DNA from: Azorhizobium caulinodans ORS 571
GTDB taxonomy: Bacteria; Pseudomonadota; Alphaproteobacteria; Rhizobiales; Xanthobacteraceae
Assembly (NCBI RefSeq): GCF_000010525.1
Contig: NC_009937.1
Coordinates: forward strand, 4,469,501-4,533,500
Direction of reading: 5' to 3'
Length of the DNA stretch: 64,000 nucleotides
The position numbers and the translations under genes were made by a program. The notes under the pieces were generated by a model. It did no database searches. It saw nothing but the letters and a program-made list of their open reading frames with translations, and was not told the origin of the DNA. The stretch's first letter is position 1, and every line of letters begins with the position of its first letter. Positions 36,726 through 45,077 of the stretch are shown piece by piece.

Positions 36726-37510
36726 AGCGCGCTTCTGTGTGCGCGGGTCCGGCTCTGGGTGTCGGGCGCGTTCGTCCTTTCGAGCCAGTGCGCCACCTCT
36801 TCCACCGTCTCCACCGCCGGCACATCGGGCACGTCCGGCCGGCGCAGCAGGATCACCTCGAGGCCCAGCGCGCGGGCCGCCTCCATCTTGCCGTAGGTGG
36901 CGGGGCCGCCGCTGTTTTTGGCGACGATGATCTCGATGCCATGATCGCGCAGCAGGTCCAGATCGCCTTCAGCCGTGAAGGGGCCGCGTGCCACCACATA
37001 GTTGGCGTTGGGCACGGCCAGGGGCGGCTCGACGGCATCGACGCTGCGTACCAGATAGCTGTGCCGGGGCGCGGCCTCGAAGGCGCGCACCTCGTTGCGG
37101 CCGAGCGCGAGGAAGACGCGGCGCGGTGTCTCACCCAGTGCCGCGAGGGCGCCAGCAACGCCCTCCACCTCCCGCCAGCGGTCACCATCCACCGGCTTCC
37201 ACGGCTGGCGGCGCAGGGCCAGAAGCGGCACGCCCAAGGCCGCGCAGGCGGCGGCCGCATGGCGCGACATCTGCGCCGCATAGGGATGGGTGGCGTCGAC
37301 CACCGCCGAAATAGCCTCGGCGGCAAGATAGTCGCGCAGGCCAGCTATGCCGCCGAAGCCGCCCACGCGGACGGGGACAGGCATCTGCGCGGGGTTTTCG
37401 GTGCGGCCCGCAAGCGACACAATGGCATGGAGGTTCTCCTCGCCTGCGAGTCGCGCGGCGAGACGCCGGGCCTCCCCTGTCCCCCCAAGGATGAGGATGT
37501 GACGCGGCAT
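36722..37510 (-). CDS. cobK: Precorrin-6A reductase CobK
   Basis: CobK reduces precorrin-6A with NADPH. It shows the nucleotide-binding ILILGGTGEARRLA at the N-terminus, VVDATHPYAAQMS and the C-terminal IIVAKNSGGPATYGKMEAAR, typical of CobK/CbiJ. The ATG at 37510 gives 262 residues. The open frame continues ~325 codons upstream, but that part is antisense to cobL and is not coding. cobK is convergent with map and divergent from cobL, 31 bp away. Confidence 0.93.
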   Translation of the reverse strand: MPRHILILGGTGEARRLAARLAGEENLHAIVSLAGRTENPAQMPVPVRVGGFGGIAGLRDYLAAEAISAVVDATHPYAAQMSRHAAAACAALGVPLLALRRQPWKPVDGDRWREVEGVAGALAALGETPRRVFLALGRNEVRAFEAAPRHSYLVRSVDAVEPPLAVPNANYVVARGPFTAEGDLDLLRDHGIEIIVAKNSGGPATYGKMEAARALGLEVILLRRPDVPDVPAVETVEEVAHWLERTNAPDTQSRTRAHRSAL

Positions 37511-37541
37511 GGATGCGGCTTGGCTGAGCGAGGGACCTGAC

Positions 37542-38783
37542 ATGGCGGGCGACACTGCCGCAGCACGGCCCTGGCTGTCCATCGTCGGCATCGGTGAGGA
37601 TGGCGCGGACGGCCTCTCCCCCGCCGCACGCGCGCTGGTCGGCGACGCAGAGCTGGTGTTCGGCGGTGCCCGGCATCTGGCGCTGGCGGGCGCCCTCGTG
37701 CGCGGCACGCCGTGCCCCTGGCCCAGCCCGTTCTCGGAGGGCATCGCGCAGGTGGTGGCGGCGCGCGGCCGAAAGGTGTGCGTGCTCGCCTCCGGCGATC
37801 CTTTCCTGCACGGCGTCGGCGCCACACTCTCCCGGCACGTCCCGGCGGATGAGATGCAGGTCCTGCCCGCGCCCTCCGCCTTCAGCCTCGCGGCGGCCCG
37901 GCTCGGCTGGCCCTTGCAGGAGACGGCGCAGGTCTCCCTGCACGGCAAGGCCATCGGCCGCATCCGGCCCTTTCTGCAACCGGGCGCCCGCATCCTGGCC
38001 CTGACCTCGGACGGCGACGGTCCCGCGCAGGTGGCGTGCCTCCTCGCCGCGCTCGGCTTCGGCGCGGCGCGGCTCACCGTGCTGGAAGCCCTCGGCGGCC
38101 CGCGCGCGCGGATGCGCACGGCGACGGCCGCCGGCTTCGATCTCGCGGATGTCGATCCGCTGAACATCCTCGCCCTGGAAGTCCCGGCGGACACAGCCCC
38201 GCAGGCCCTGCCGCTCACCTGCGGCCTGCCGGACGAGCTGTTCGAGCATGACGGCCAGCTCACCAAGCGCGAGATCCGCGCCGTCACCTTGTCCGCCCTC
38301 GCGCCGCGCGCGGGCGAGCATCTGTGGGACGTGGGCGGGGGCGCGGGCTCCGTCGCCATCGAATGGCTGCTGACGCACCCCTCCCTGTCGGCCACCGCCA
38401 TCGAGCAGGACGAAACCCGCGCCGAGCGCATCCGGGCCAATGCGGGCAATCTGGGGGTGCCGCACCTTGCCGTCGTCACGGGCATCGCGCCGCAGGCTTA
38501 TGCGGGCCTGCCGCAGCCCGATGTCGTGTTCATCGGCGGCGGCGGGTCCGAGCCGGGTGTCCTCGCCGGAGCCCTCGCAGCATTGAAGCCGGGCGGGCGC
38601 CTTGTCGCCAATGCCGTCACGCTGGAGACCGAAGCCGTGCTTCTGGAGCATTACGCCCGCCTCGGCGGCAGCCTCGCGCGGCTGTCCGTGTCCCGCGCCG
38701 TGCCGGTGAAGGGCATGACCGGCTGGCGCCCGGCGATGCCGGTCACGCAGTGGAGCGTCGTCAAGGCGGGAGCGTCCGCATGA
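37542..38783 (+). CDS. cobL: Precorrin-6B C5,15-methyltransferase (decarboxylating) CobL
   Basis: CobL is a fusion of two methyltransferases. The N-terminal CbiE part (about residues 1-200) has LSIVGIGEDGADGLSPAAR and VLASGDPFLHGVG. The C-terminal CbiT part (about 215-413) has TKREIRAVTLSALAP, DVGGGAGSVAIEWL and FIGGGGSEPGVL. The fusion length of 413 residues matches the family. The ATG follows GAGGGACCTGAC. Its stop overlaps the cobE start (ATGA). Confidence 0.95.
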   Translation: MAGDTAAARPWLSIVGIGEDGADGLSPAARALVGDAELVFGGARHLALAGALVRGTPCPWPSPFSEGIAQVVAARGRKVCVLASGDPFLHGVGATLSRHVPADEMQVLPAPSAFSLAAARLGWPLQETAQVSLHGKAIGRIRPFLQPGARILALTSDGDGPAQVACLLAALGFGAARLTVLEALGGPRARMRTATAAGFDLADVDPLNILALEVPADTAPQALPLTCGLPDELFEHDGQLTKREIRAVTLSALAPRAGEHLWDVGGGAGSVAIEWLLTHPSLSATAIEQDETRAERIRANAGNLGVPHLAVVTGIAPQAYAGLPQPDVVFIGGGGSEPGVLAGALAALKPGGRLVANAVTLETEAVLLEHYARLGGSLARLSVSRAVPVKGMTGWRPAMPVTQWSVVKAGASA

Positions 38784-39166
38784 TCGCGGCGGGTATCGGC
38801 AGCAAGCGGGGCGTGACCGCACAGGACGTGCTCGCCGCCATCGACGCAGCGCTGGAGCGGGTGCACCTGTCGCGCGAGGATCTCAAGGTCATCGCCACAC
38901 CGGCCGTGAAGGGTGGCGAGGCGGGCATCGCCGAGGCGGCGGCCCTGCTGGGCCTGCCGCTGGTGCTGATCCCGCAGGGCCAGCTGGAAGCCATGGCCGA
39001 GCGCACCCAGACCCATTCCGAACGGGTGGTGGCCCTGCTGCGCATTCCCTCCGCCGCCGAGACGGCGGCGCTTGCCGCCTGCGGCCTCAATGCCCATCTG
39101 CTGGGCCCGCGCCTCGCGCTCGGCTCGGTCACCTGCGCGCTCGCCCGCAGCGGCGCGCTGCCATGA
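38780..39166 (+). CDS. cobE: CobE/CbiG C-terminal-like protein
   Basis: The 128-residue product matches the small CobE protein, equivalent to the C-terminal domain of Cbi[21 protein letters not shown], then [20 protein letters not shown] and a C-terminal [11 protein letters not shown]. CobE is required for aerobic B12 synthesis in several bacteria, but its exact reaction is unclear. The start overlaps the cobL stop, and cobM follows after 13 bp. Confidence 0.9.
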   Translation: MIAAGIGSKRGVTAQDVLAAIDAALERVHLSREDLKVIATPAVKGGEAGIAEAAALLGLPLVLIPQGQLEAMAERTQTHSERVVALLRIPSAAETAALAACGLNAHLLGPRLALGSVTCALARSGALP

Positions 39167-39179
39167 GTTCCCGTTTCCC

Positions 39180-39941
39180 ATGACCGTGCATTTCATCGGC
39201 GCCGGCCCCGGCGCCGCCGACCTCATCACCGTGCGCGGGCGCGATCTCATCGCCCGCTGCCCCGTCTGCCTCTATGCCGGCTCCATCGTGGCGCCGGACC
39301 TGCTGGCCTATTGTCCGCCCGGCGCGCGCATCGTGGACACCGCGCCCCTCGATCTCGACCGGATCGAGCAAGAATATGTGGCGGCCCATGCGGCCGGACA
39401 GGACGTGGCACGACTGCATTCGGGCGACCTCTCGGTCTATAGCGCGGTCGCCGAGCAGGTGCGCCGGCTGGAGCGGAGGGGCATCCCCTATACGCTGACG
39501 CCCGGCGTGCCCGCCTTCGCGGCGGCGGCGGCGGCGCTGCGGGCGGAACTCACCGTGCCGGAAGTGGCGCAAAGCGTGGTGCTGACCCGCGTCTCCGGCC
39601 GCGCCTCCGCCATGCCGGAGCGCGAAAAGCTCGCCACCTTTGCCGAGAGCGGCGCGACGCTCGCCATCCACCTCGCCATCCATGCGCTGGACCGCGTGGT
39701 GGCGGAGCTCACCCCCTTCTATGGGGCGGAGTGCCCGGTGGCGGTGGTGGTGAAGGCGAGTTGGCCGGACGAGCGCATCCTGCGCGGCACGCTCGCCACC
39801 ATCGCCGCGCAGGTGGCGGACGATCCCATCGCCCGCACGGCGCTCATCCTCGTCGGCCCCGCCCTCGCCCCCGCCGATTTCCGCGAGAGCGCCCTCTACA
39901 ATGTGGATTACGTCCGCCGCTTCCGGGGGATGGCGGAGTGA
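39180..39941 (+). CDS. cobM: Precorrin-4 C11-methyltransferase CobM
   Basis: CobM methylates C-11 of precorrin-4. The product (253 residues from this ATG) has [20 protein letters not shown], the [16 protein letters not shown] cleft motif and [16 protein letters not shown], plus [15 protein letters not shown] typical of CobM/CbiF. It is the third gene of cobL-E-M. The region downstream is filled with palindromic repeats up to cbiD. Confidence 0.95.
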   Translation: MTVHFIGAGPGAADLITVRGRDLIARCPVCLYAGSIVAPDLLAYCPPGARIVDTAPLDLDRIEQEYVAAHAAGQDVARLHSGDLSVYSAVAEQVRRLERRGIPYTLTPGVPAFAAAAAALRAELTVPEVAQSVVLTRVSGRASAMPEREKLATFAESGATLAIHLAIHALDRVVAELTPFYGAECPVAVVVKASWPDERILRGTLATIAAQVADDPIARTALILVGPALAPADFRESALYNVDYVRRFRGMAE

Positions 39942-39991
39942 GTGCCGGGCTGCGAGGAGAAAGCCCCTGCTTTGCGCCCGACCGGGCACAA

Positions 39992-40186
39992 GCGGAGAGC
40001 GTCTTACCCCCCTCCCCGCCCTCCCCCTCAAGGGGGGAGGGTTTCCCGCTCGGATCTGAGCGCGCGTGCTCTCTTCACTGCATCGCCCCGTTGGCCGGCG
40101 AAGAGGCTCATGCAGACACCCGCCATCCCGCGTACCCCACCCCCTCCCCCCTTGCGGGGGAGGGTTGGGGAGGGGGGTATGACGGT
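39992..40186. repeat. Inverted pair of palindromic repeats between cobM and cbiD
   Basis: An inverted copy (CGGAGAGCGTCTTACCCCCC start, ~39992-40050) and a forward copy (ACCCCCTCCCCCCTTGCGGG start, ~40138-40186) are ~85 bp apart. Both match the units at 31.9-32.3 kb closely. They sit where the cobM and cbiD transcripts converge and may limit read-through. Confidence 0.85.
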
Positions 40187-40222
40187 TGCCGCCAGAGCAG
40201 CACCGACTCCCCACGCGCAAAC

Positions 40223-41362
40223 CTAACCGGCGCGAAACCCGGTCCGCCCCATCAGCGCGCCCTCGCGGTCGAAGACCACGATCTCCAGTTCCATGCCCGT
40301 GCCCGCGATCACGCCCGCCGCCGCGTCCCACGCCCGCGCCGCAACGAGATCGCCCAGCGGCAGGCCTTCGGCCCCGGCCTCGTCAAAAGCGTGCGCGACA
40401 GTATTGGCGCTGCCGATGCGGTCGGCGAGATCGAGGCTCGCGCCGGCCTCGCGCGCGAGATAGGCAAGGGCGGTGAGATCGGCGCTGCCGCGCTTGGAAT
40501 GCAGATCGAGCATCCCCTGCGCGAGCTTGGTCATCTTGGCGACGCCGCCGGCGATGGTGACGCGCGGCACCGGATGGGCGCGCAAATATTTCAGCATGCC
40601 GCCGACGAAATCGCCCATGTCGATGAGCGCGGTCTCGGGCAGCTGATGGAGCGCCTGCACCGCCGCCTCGGAGGCCGAGCCGGTGGCGCCCGCCACATGA
40701 TCGAGCCCCATGGCGCGGGCCACATCGATGCCGCGATGGATGGAATGGATCCAGGCCGCGCAGGAGAAGGGGATCACCACGCCCGTGGTGCCCAGAACCG
40801 AGAGCCCGCCGACGATGCCGAGGCGGGGATTGAGCGTCTTCTTGGCGAGGCGCGCGCCATCGGCGATGGAAATCTCAACTGCCACATCCGCCGGCACGCC
40901 CGCCGCCGCCGCCACCTCGGCGATGCCCTGCGCAATCATGCGCCGGGGCACGGGATTGATGGCCGGCTCGCCGGGCGGAACGGGAAGGCCGGGGCGCGTC
41001 ACGATGCCGACCCCTTCCCCCGCCGCGAAGGTGACGCCCGCCCCCGGCGCCCCCCGGCGCACGGTGGCGCTCACCAGCGCGCCGTGGGTCACGTCCGGAT
41101 CATCGCCGGCATCCTTCACGATGCCCGCGCGGGCGCTGTCGCCTTCGAGCGCGCTCACCGCGAGGGCAAAGGCGGGGCGGGCACCGTTCGGAAGCTCCAC
41201 CTCGACGGGATCGGGGAAAGCGCCCGTCACCAGCGCGGCGAAGGCGGCCTTGGCGGCACCGGCGGCACAGGTGCCCGTCGTCCAGCCGCGACGCAGGTTC
41301 GGGGCCGGCGCGCCGTCCGGCTGCTCCGCGAAAGGCCCGTCTTCCTTGCCGCCTGTGCTCAT
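40223..41362 (-). CDS. cbiD: Cobalt-precorrin-5B C1-methyltransferase CbiD
   Basis: CbiD methylates C-1 of the corrin precursor in place of CobF. Motifs are LRRGWTTGTCAAGAAKAAFA, EGVGIVTRPGLPVPPGEPAI, NPRLGIVGGLSVLGTTGVV and the C-terminal SANTVAHAF. The chosen ATG lies 4 bases beyond GAAGGG and gives 379 residues. CbiD belongs to the anaerobic route, so with CobG and CobN here it makes a mixed pathway. It is divergent from cobB, 47 bp away. Confidence 0.94.
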   Translation of the reverse strand: MSTGGKEDGPFAEQPDGAPAPNLRRGWTTGTCAAGAAKAAFAALVTGAFPDPVEVELPNGARPAFALAVSALEGDSARAGIVKDAGDDPDVTHGALVSATVRRGAPGAGVTFAAGEGVGIVTRPGLPVPPGEPAINPVPRRMIAQGIAEVAAAAGVPADVAVEISIADGARLAKKTLNPRLGIVGGLSVLGTTGVVIPFSCAAWIHSIHRGIDVARAMGLDHVAGATGSASEAAVQALHQLPETALIDMGDFVGGMLKYLRAHPVPRVTIAGGVAKMTKLAQGMLDLHSKRGSADLTALAYLAREAGASLDLADRIGSANTVAHAFDEAGAEGLPLGDLVAARAWDAAAGVIAGTGMELEIVVFDREGALMGRTGFRAG

Positions 41363-41409
41363 GAGGCCCTTCATAGGCCGCAGGCGGCGCGCCGTCACGG
41401 GGGCCAGCC

Positions 41410-42726
41410 ATGAGCCTCAACGGACTGCTCATCGGCGCCCCGCGCTCGGGCTCCGGCAAGACCACGGTGACGCTCGGCCTCCTCGCCGCGCTCGCCCGGC
41501 GTGGCGTTGCCGTGCGGGCGGCGAAATCGGGTCCGGACTATATCGACCCCGCCTTCCACGCCGCCGCCACCGGCCGGCCGGGCCTCAATCTCGACAGTTG
41601 GGCCATGCCACCCGGCCTGCTCGCCCATCTGGTGGATCTCGCCGGGGCGGATGGCGACCTCCTCGTGGTGGAAGGCGCCATGGGCCTGTTCGATGGCGTT
41701 GCCGCCCCGCCCCGCCGCAGCGGCGCCGGGGCGGACATGGCGGCGCTGCTTGGCATTCCCGTGCTGCTGGTGCTCGATGTCTCCGGCCAGTCGCAGACCG
41801 CCGCCGCCGTCGCGCGCGGCTTCATGGCGCATGATCCGCAGGTGCGCATCGGCGGGGTGATTCTCAACCGGGTGGGCAGCGAGCGGCACATAAGGCTCGT
41901 GCGCGAGGCCATGGCGCCGCTCGGCCTGCCGGTCGTCGGCGCCATTCCGCGCGATACCAGCCTCGCGCTGCCGGAGCGCCATCTCGGCCTCGTGCAGGCG
42001 GGCGAGCATCCCGATCTCGACGCGCGGCTCGATGCGCTGGCCGCCATGGCGGAGGCCCATCTCGACCTCGACGCCATTCTGGGGCTCGCGGCCCCCGTGC
42101 GGCCGGTGGCCGCGCACCCGGCACGCGCCCTGCCGCCGCCGGGGCAGCGGATCGCTCTGGCGCAGGATGCCGCCTTCACCTTCGTCTATGCCCATCTGCT
42201 TGCGGAATGGCGGGCGGCGGGGGCGGAGATCCTCCCCTTCTCGCCGCTGGCAGACGAGGCGCCCGATCCTTCCGCCGACATCTGCTGGCTGCCCGGCGGC
42301 TATCCCGAGCTGCATGGCGGGGCGCTCGCCAATGCCCAGCGCTTCAAGGCGGGGCTCACCGCCTTCGCAGCGCACAAGCCGGTGCATGGGGAGTGCGGCG
42401 GCTACATGGCCCTCGGCCAGGGCATCGTCGATGCACAGGGCGCGCGCCACGCCATGGCCGGGCTGCTGGCGCTGGAGACGAGCTTCGCCAAGCGCAAAAT
42501 GAATCTCGGCTACCGCGAGGCGTGCCTCCTGAGCGACACGCCCATCGGCCCGGCGGGCACGCGGGTGCGGGGGCACGAATTCCATTATGCCAGCGTGATC
42601 GACCGGGGTTCCGACGCGCCGCTGGCGGAGCTCGCCGACAGCCAGGGCACCGCGCTGCCGCCGTCGGGCAGCCGGCGCGGACAGGTGACGGGCACGTTCT
42701 TCCACGCCATTGCCCCTGCGGAATGA
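41410..42726 (+). CDS. cobB: (Hydrogeno)byrinic acid a,c-diamide synthase CobB
   Basis: This glutamine-dependent amidotransferase amidates the a and c side chains. The N-terminal P-loop domain has LIGAPRSGSGKTTVTLGLL and AAKSGPDYIDPAFH. The C-terminal glutaminase domain has LPGGYPELHGG, the nucleophile Cys in HGECGGYMALG, and RGHEFHYAS. Length is 438 residues. It is the last B12 gene in the window; its natural product is the substrate of CobNST. Confidence 0.95.
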   Translation: MSLNGLLIGAPRSGSGKTTVTLGLLAALARRGVAVRAAKSGPDYIDPAFHAAATGRPGLNLDSWAMPPGLLAHLVDLAGADGDLLVVEGAMGLFDGVAAPPRRSGAGADMAALLGIPVLLVLDVSGQSQTAAAVARGFMAHDPQVRIGGVILNRVGSERHIRLVREAMAPLGLPVVGAIPRDTSLALPERHLGLVQAGEHPDLDARLDALAAMAEAHLDLDAILGLAAPVRPVAAHPARALPPPGQRIALAQDAAFTFVYAHLLAEWRAAGAEILPFSPLADEAPDPSADICWLPGGYPELHGGALANAQRFKAGLTAFAAHKPVHGECGGYMALGQGIVDAQGARHAMAGLLALETSFAKRKMNLGYREACLLSDTPIGPAGTRVRGHEFHYASVIDRGSDAPLAELADSQGTALPPSGSRRGQVTGTFFHAIAPAE

Positions 42727-42814
42727 GCATCCGCTTTTTGCTGCATCGCAAAGCAAATCGCACCCTCCCGGCCCATGCTGGAGCGTGTCTTTTTGGACCG
42801 TTCCGGCGTTATAC

Positions 42815-42844
42815 TTGGGTCAACGAGATATTTGGGCCAACGAG
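42815..42844. repeat. Tandem 13-bp direct repeat upstream of a small gene
   Basis: TTGGGTCAACGAG and TTGGGCCAACGAG (12 of 13 identical) are separated by ATAT, a 17-bp period. They lie ~50-80 bp before the ATG at 42896, just after a TATACTT sequence that could be a -10 box. This arrangement could be a regulator-binding site. Confidence 0.5.
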
Positions 42845-42895
42845 CCGAACGGCCGCAGGTTGCAGAATGCGCCCTGAGCAGGAGGAGCAAATCCC

Positions 42896-43117
42896 ATGCG
42901 GTGCCAGAACAAGGAAAACGACTTCCGCGAAGCCATCATGGATCTGGTGAGCGCCAAGGACGGTCAGGCCATCGTCATCCAGGTCATCGGCGGCACCACC
43001 ATCACCGGCTATGCGCCCATGAGCGTGGGCAAGGGCTATCTGCGCTGCTACGTCTCGGCGGGGGACAACCACAAGGAGCAGGTGGTGCCCTTCCATTCCA
43101 TTACGTGCGTGCGATAG
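42896..43117 (+). CDS. Small protein of unknown function
   Basis: The 73-residue product follows a strong AGGAGGAG ribosome site. A helical start (CQNKENDFREAIMDLVSAKD) precedes a beta-rich part: IVIQVIGGTTITGYAPMSV, KGYLRCYVSAGD, and EQVVPFHSITCVR. The pattern of one short helix and then small twisted strands, with GG-x3-GY and a final VVPFHSI, is loosely like an Sm/SH3-type fold, but I do not recognise the family. It stands alone with its own upstream region. Confidence 0.7.
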   Translation: MRCQNKENDFREAIMDLVSAKDGQAIVIQVIGGTTITGYAPMSVGKGYLRCYVSAGDNHKEQVVPFHSITCVR

Positions 43118-43276
43118 CCTCCGGCTATAGATCCCGCCCAAAGAAACTCCGCTTGCCCCCTCGCACGGGGCAGCCGTTTCCCTATATGACAGCGGTATTC
43201 GCGCGGCCCGCCACGGGCGCGCGCGGTGTTCCGCCGGTGGAGCCCGTCGTGCCAGCCGGCCGCACAGGAGATGCCG

Positions 43277-44758
43277 ATGGCCGCCCAGACCGCTTCCCAG
43301 TCTTCCCCCGCCGCGCAGCCGCTCCCCTTCCAGCGCGAGCAGAACCTCATCGGCGGCGCCTGGGTCGACGCGGACAGCGGCGCGACCATCGAGGTCAACA
43401 ACCCGGCCACCGGCGCCATCATCGGCACCATTCCGCAGGCCGGCCGTGCCGAGACCCGCCGCGCCATCGAGGCCGCCGCTGACGCCTTCAAGATCTGGCG
43501 CGCCAAGACCGCCGCCGAGCGCGCCAGCGCCCTGCACAAGCTGGCCGACATCATCCTCGCCAACCAGGATGATCTTGCGCGCCTGCTCACCACCGAGCAG
43601 GGCAAGCCCTTCGCCGAAGCCAAGGGCGAGGTCGGCGCCTCCGCCGCTTATGTGCGCTGGTTCGCCGAGGAAGCCCGCCGCCTTTACGGCGACACCATCC
43701 CCTCCCCGTGGGCCGGCCGCCGCATCATGGTGACCAAGGAGCCGGTAGGCGTGGTGGCCGCCATCACCCCCTGGAACTTCCCCTCCTCCATGCTCGCCCG
43801 CAAGGTGGGTGCTGCGCTCGCCGCCGGCTGCACGGTGGTGGCGAAGCCGGCCGAACTCACCCCCTATTCCGGCCTTGCCTGGGGCGTGCTGGCGGAAATG
43901 GCGGGCATCCCCGCCGGCTGCGTGAACATCGTCACCGGCGATGCCAAGGAGATCGGGCTGGAGATGACCTCCAACCCCATCGTGAAGAAGGTGACCTTCA
44001 CCGGCTCCACGCCGGTGGGCAAGCTGCTGATGAAGCAGTCCGCCGACACCATGAAGAAGATCTCCATGGAGTTGGGCGGCAACGCCCCCTTCATCGTGTT
44101 CGACGATGCCGATCTCGATGCGGCGGTGGAAGGCGCCATCGCCTCCAAGTTCCGCAACTCCGGCCAGACCTGCGTGTGCGCCAACCGCATCTATGTGCAG
44201 GCCGGCATCCATGACGCCTTCGCCGAGAAGTTCGCGGAAGCGGTGCGCAAGCTCAAGATCGGCAACGGCTTCGACGACGGCGTGGTCGCCGGCCCGCTGA
44301 TCGAGGAGAAGGCGGTCGCCAAGGTGGAACGCCTGCTCAAGGACGCCACCGACAAGGGCGGCACCATCGTCACCGGCGGCAAGCGCAGCCCGCTCGGCCT
44401 CACCTTCTTCGAGCCCACTGTCATCGCCAATGCGACGCAGGACATGGGCTTTGCCCGTGAGGAAATCTTCGGCCCCATGGCGCCCCTCTTCAAGTTCGAG
44501 ACCGAGGAGGAGGTCGTTCGCTATGCCAACAGCACCGAATATGGCCTCGCTTGCTACTTCTTCACCAAGGATCTCGGCCGCGCCTTCCGCGTCTCCGAGG
44601 CGCTGGAATATGGGCAGGTGGGCGTCAATGCCGGCGTCATCACCACCGAGGTGGCCCCGTTCGGCGGCGTGAAGGAGAGCGGCGTCGGCCGCGAGGGCTC
44701 CAAGTACGGCTGCGACGACTATCTGAACATCAAGTACATCTGCATCGGCGGCGTCTGA
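43277..44758 (+). CDS. gabD: NAD(P)-dependent succinate-semialdehyde dehydrogenase (GabD type)
   Basis: This aldehyde dehydrogenase is best placed with GabD enzymes, which oxidise succinate semialdehyde from GABA breakdown. Catalytic residues are Glu in KKISMELGGNAPFIVFDDAD and Cys in NSGQTCVCANRIYVQ; the cofactor site is in ITPWNFPSSMLARKVGAALA and FTGSTPVGKLLM. The second Cys two residues after the nucleophile (CVC) is a feature of redox-regulated GabD. The ATG lies six bases after AGGAG; length is 493 residues. Glutarate semialdehyde is an alternative substrate. Confidence 0.9.
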   Translation: MAAQTASQSSPAAQPLPFQREQNLIGGAWVDADSGATIEVNNPATGAIIGTIPQAGRAETRRAIEAAADAFKIWRAKTAAERASALHKLADIILANQDDLARLLTTEQGKPFAEAKGEVGASAAYVRWFAEEARRLYGDTIPSPWAGRRIMVTKEPVGVVAAITPWNFPSSMLARKVGAALAAGCTVVAKPAELTPYSGLAWGVLAEMAGIPAGCVNIVTGDAKEIGLEMTSNPIVKKVTFTGSTPVGKLLMKQSADTMKKISMELGGNAPFIVFDDADLDAAVEGAIASKFRNSGQTCVCANRIYVQAGIHDAFAEKFAEAVRKLKIGNGFDDGVVAGPLIEEKAVAKVERLLKDATDKGGTIVTGGKRSPLGLTFFEPTVIANATQDMGFAREEIFGPMAPLFKFETEEEVVRYANSTEYGLACYFFTKDLGRAFRVSEALEYGQVGVNAGVITTEVAPFGGVKESGVGREGSKYGCDDYLNIKYICIGGV

Positions 44759-44781
44759 GCCCCACGCGGTTTCGCTCGATG

Positions 44782-44820
44782 AAAGAGGCGGCGCGGCCCA
44801 CGCGCCGCCTCTTTTCGTTT
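44782..44820 (+). terminator. Rho-independent terminator of gabD
   Basis: A perfect 14-bp stem (AAAGAGGCGGCGCG / CGCGCCGCCTCTTT) with a five-base loop GCCCA is followed by TCGTTT. It starts 24 bp after the gabD stop. Confidence 0.9.
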
Positions 44821-44884
44821 CCGGGCCTGTTTTGAGACCGTCCGCCGCTCTTTCCCGCGCCTGCTCCCCTTCGATCGCTCGCTT

Positions 44885-45010
44885 GCCCCCTCCCCTGCCC
44901 TCACCCGCAAACGGGACGGGGGCCTGTCGCGCTGGCTGAGGCGATGCTCCTGAACTGCCGGCGGGAAAGTCCTCTCCCGCTTGCGGGGGAGGGTTGGGAG
45001 GGGGCAGGCA
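44885..45010. repeat. Inverted pair of palindromic repeats after gabD
   Basis: A degenerate inverted copy (CTGCCCTCACCCGCAAACGG, ~44885-44928) is followed by a forward copy (CTCTCCCGCTTGCGGGGGAG, ~44970-45010). Between them lie GGCCTGTCGCGCTGG and TGCCGGCGGGAAAGT, which recur next to the copy at 49.4 kb. With the terminator, they fill the ~320-bp gap between gabD and the next gene; nothing else is visible there. Confidence 0.8.
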
Positions 45011-45077
45011 CGGTCAGGAGGGGCGGACGGCAGAAGAAATCACGCTCCGGTCCCGCCCAGCACCGCCCGCTTCGGCC

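Noticed and set aside
37511-38485. The extra ~325 codons upstream of cobK in the same frame.
   Set aside because: They lie antisense to cobL and do not resemble any part of CobK. The ATG at 37510 gives the normal family length.
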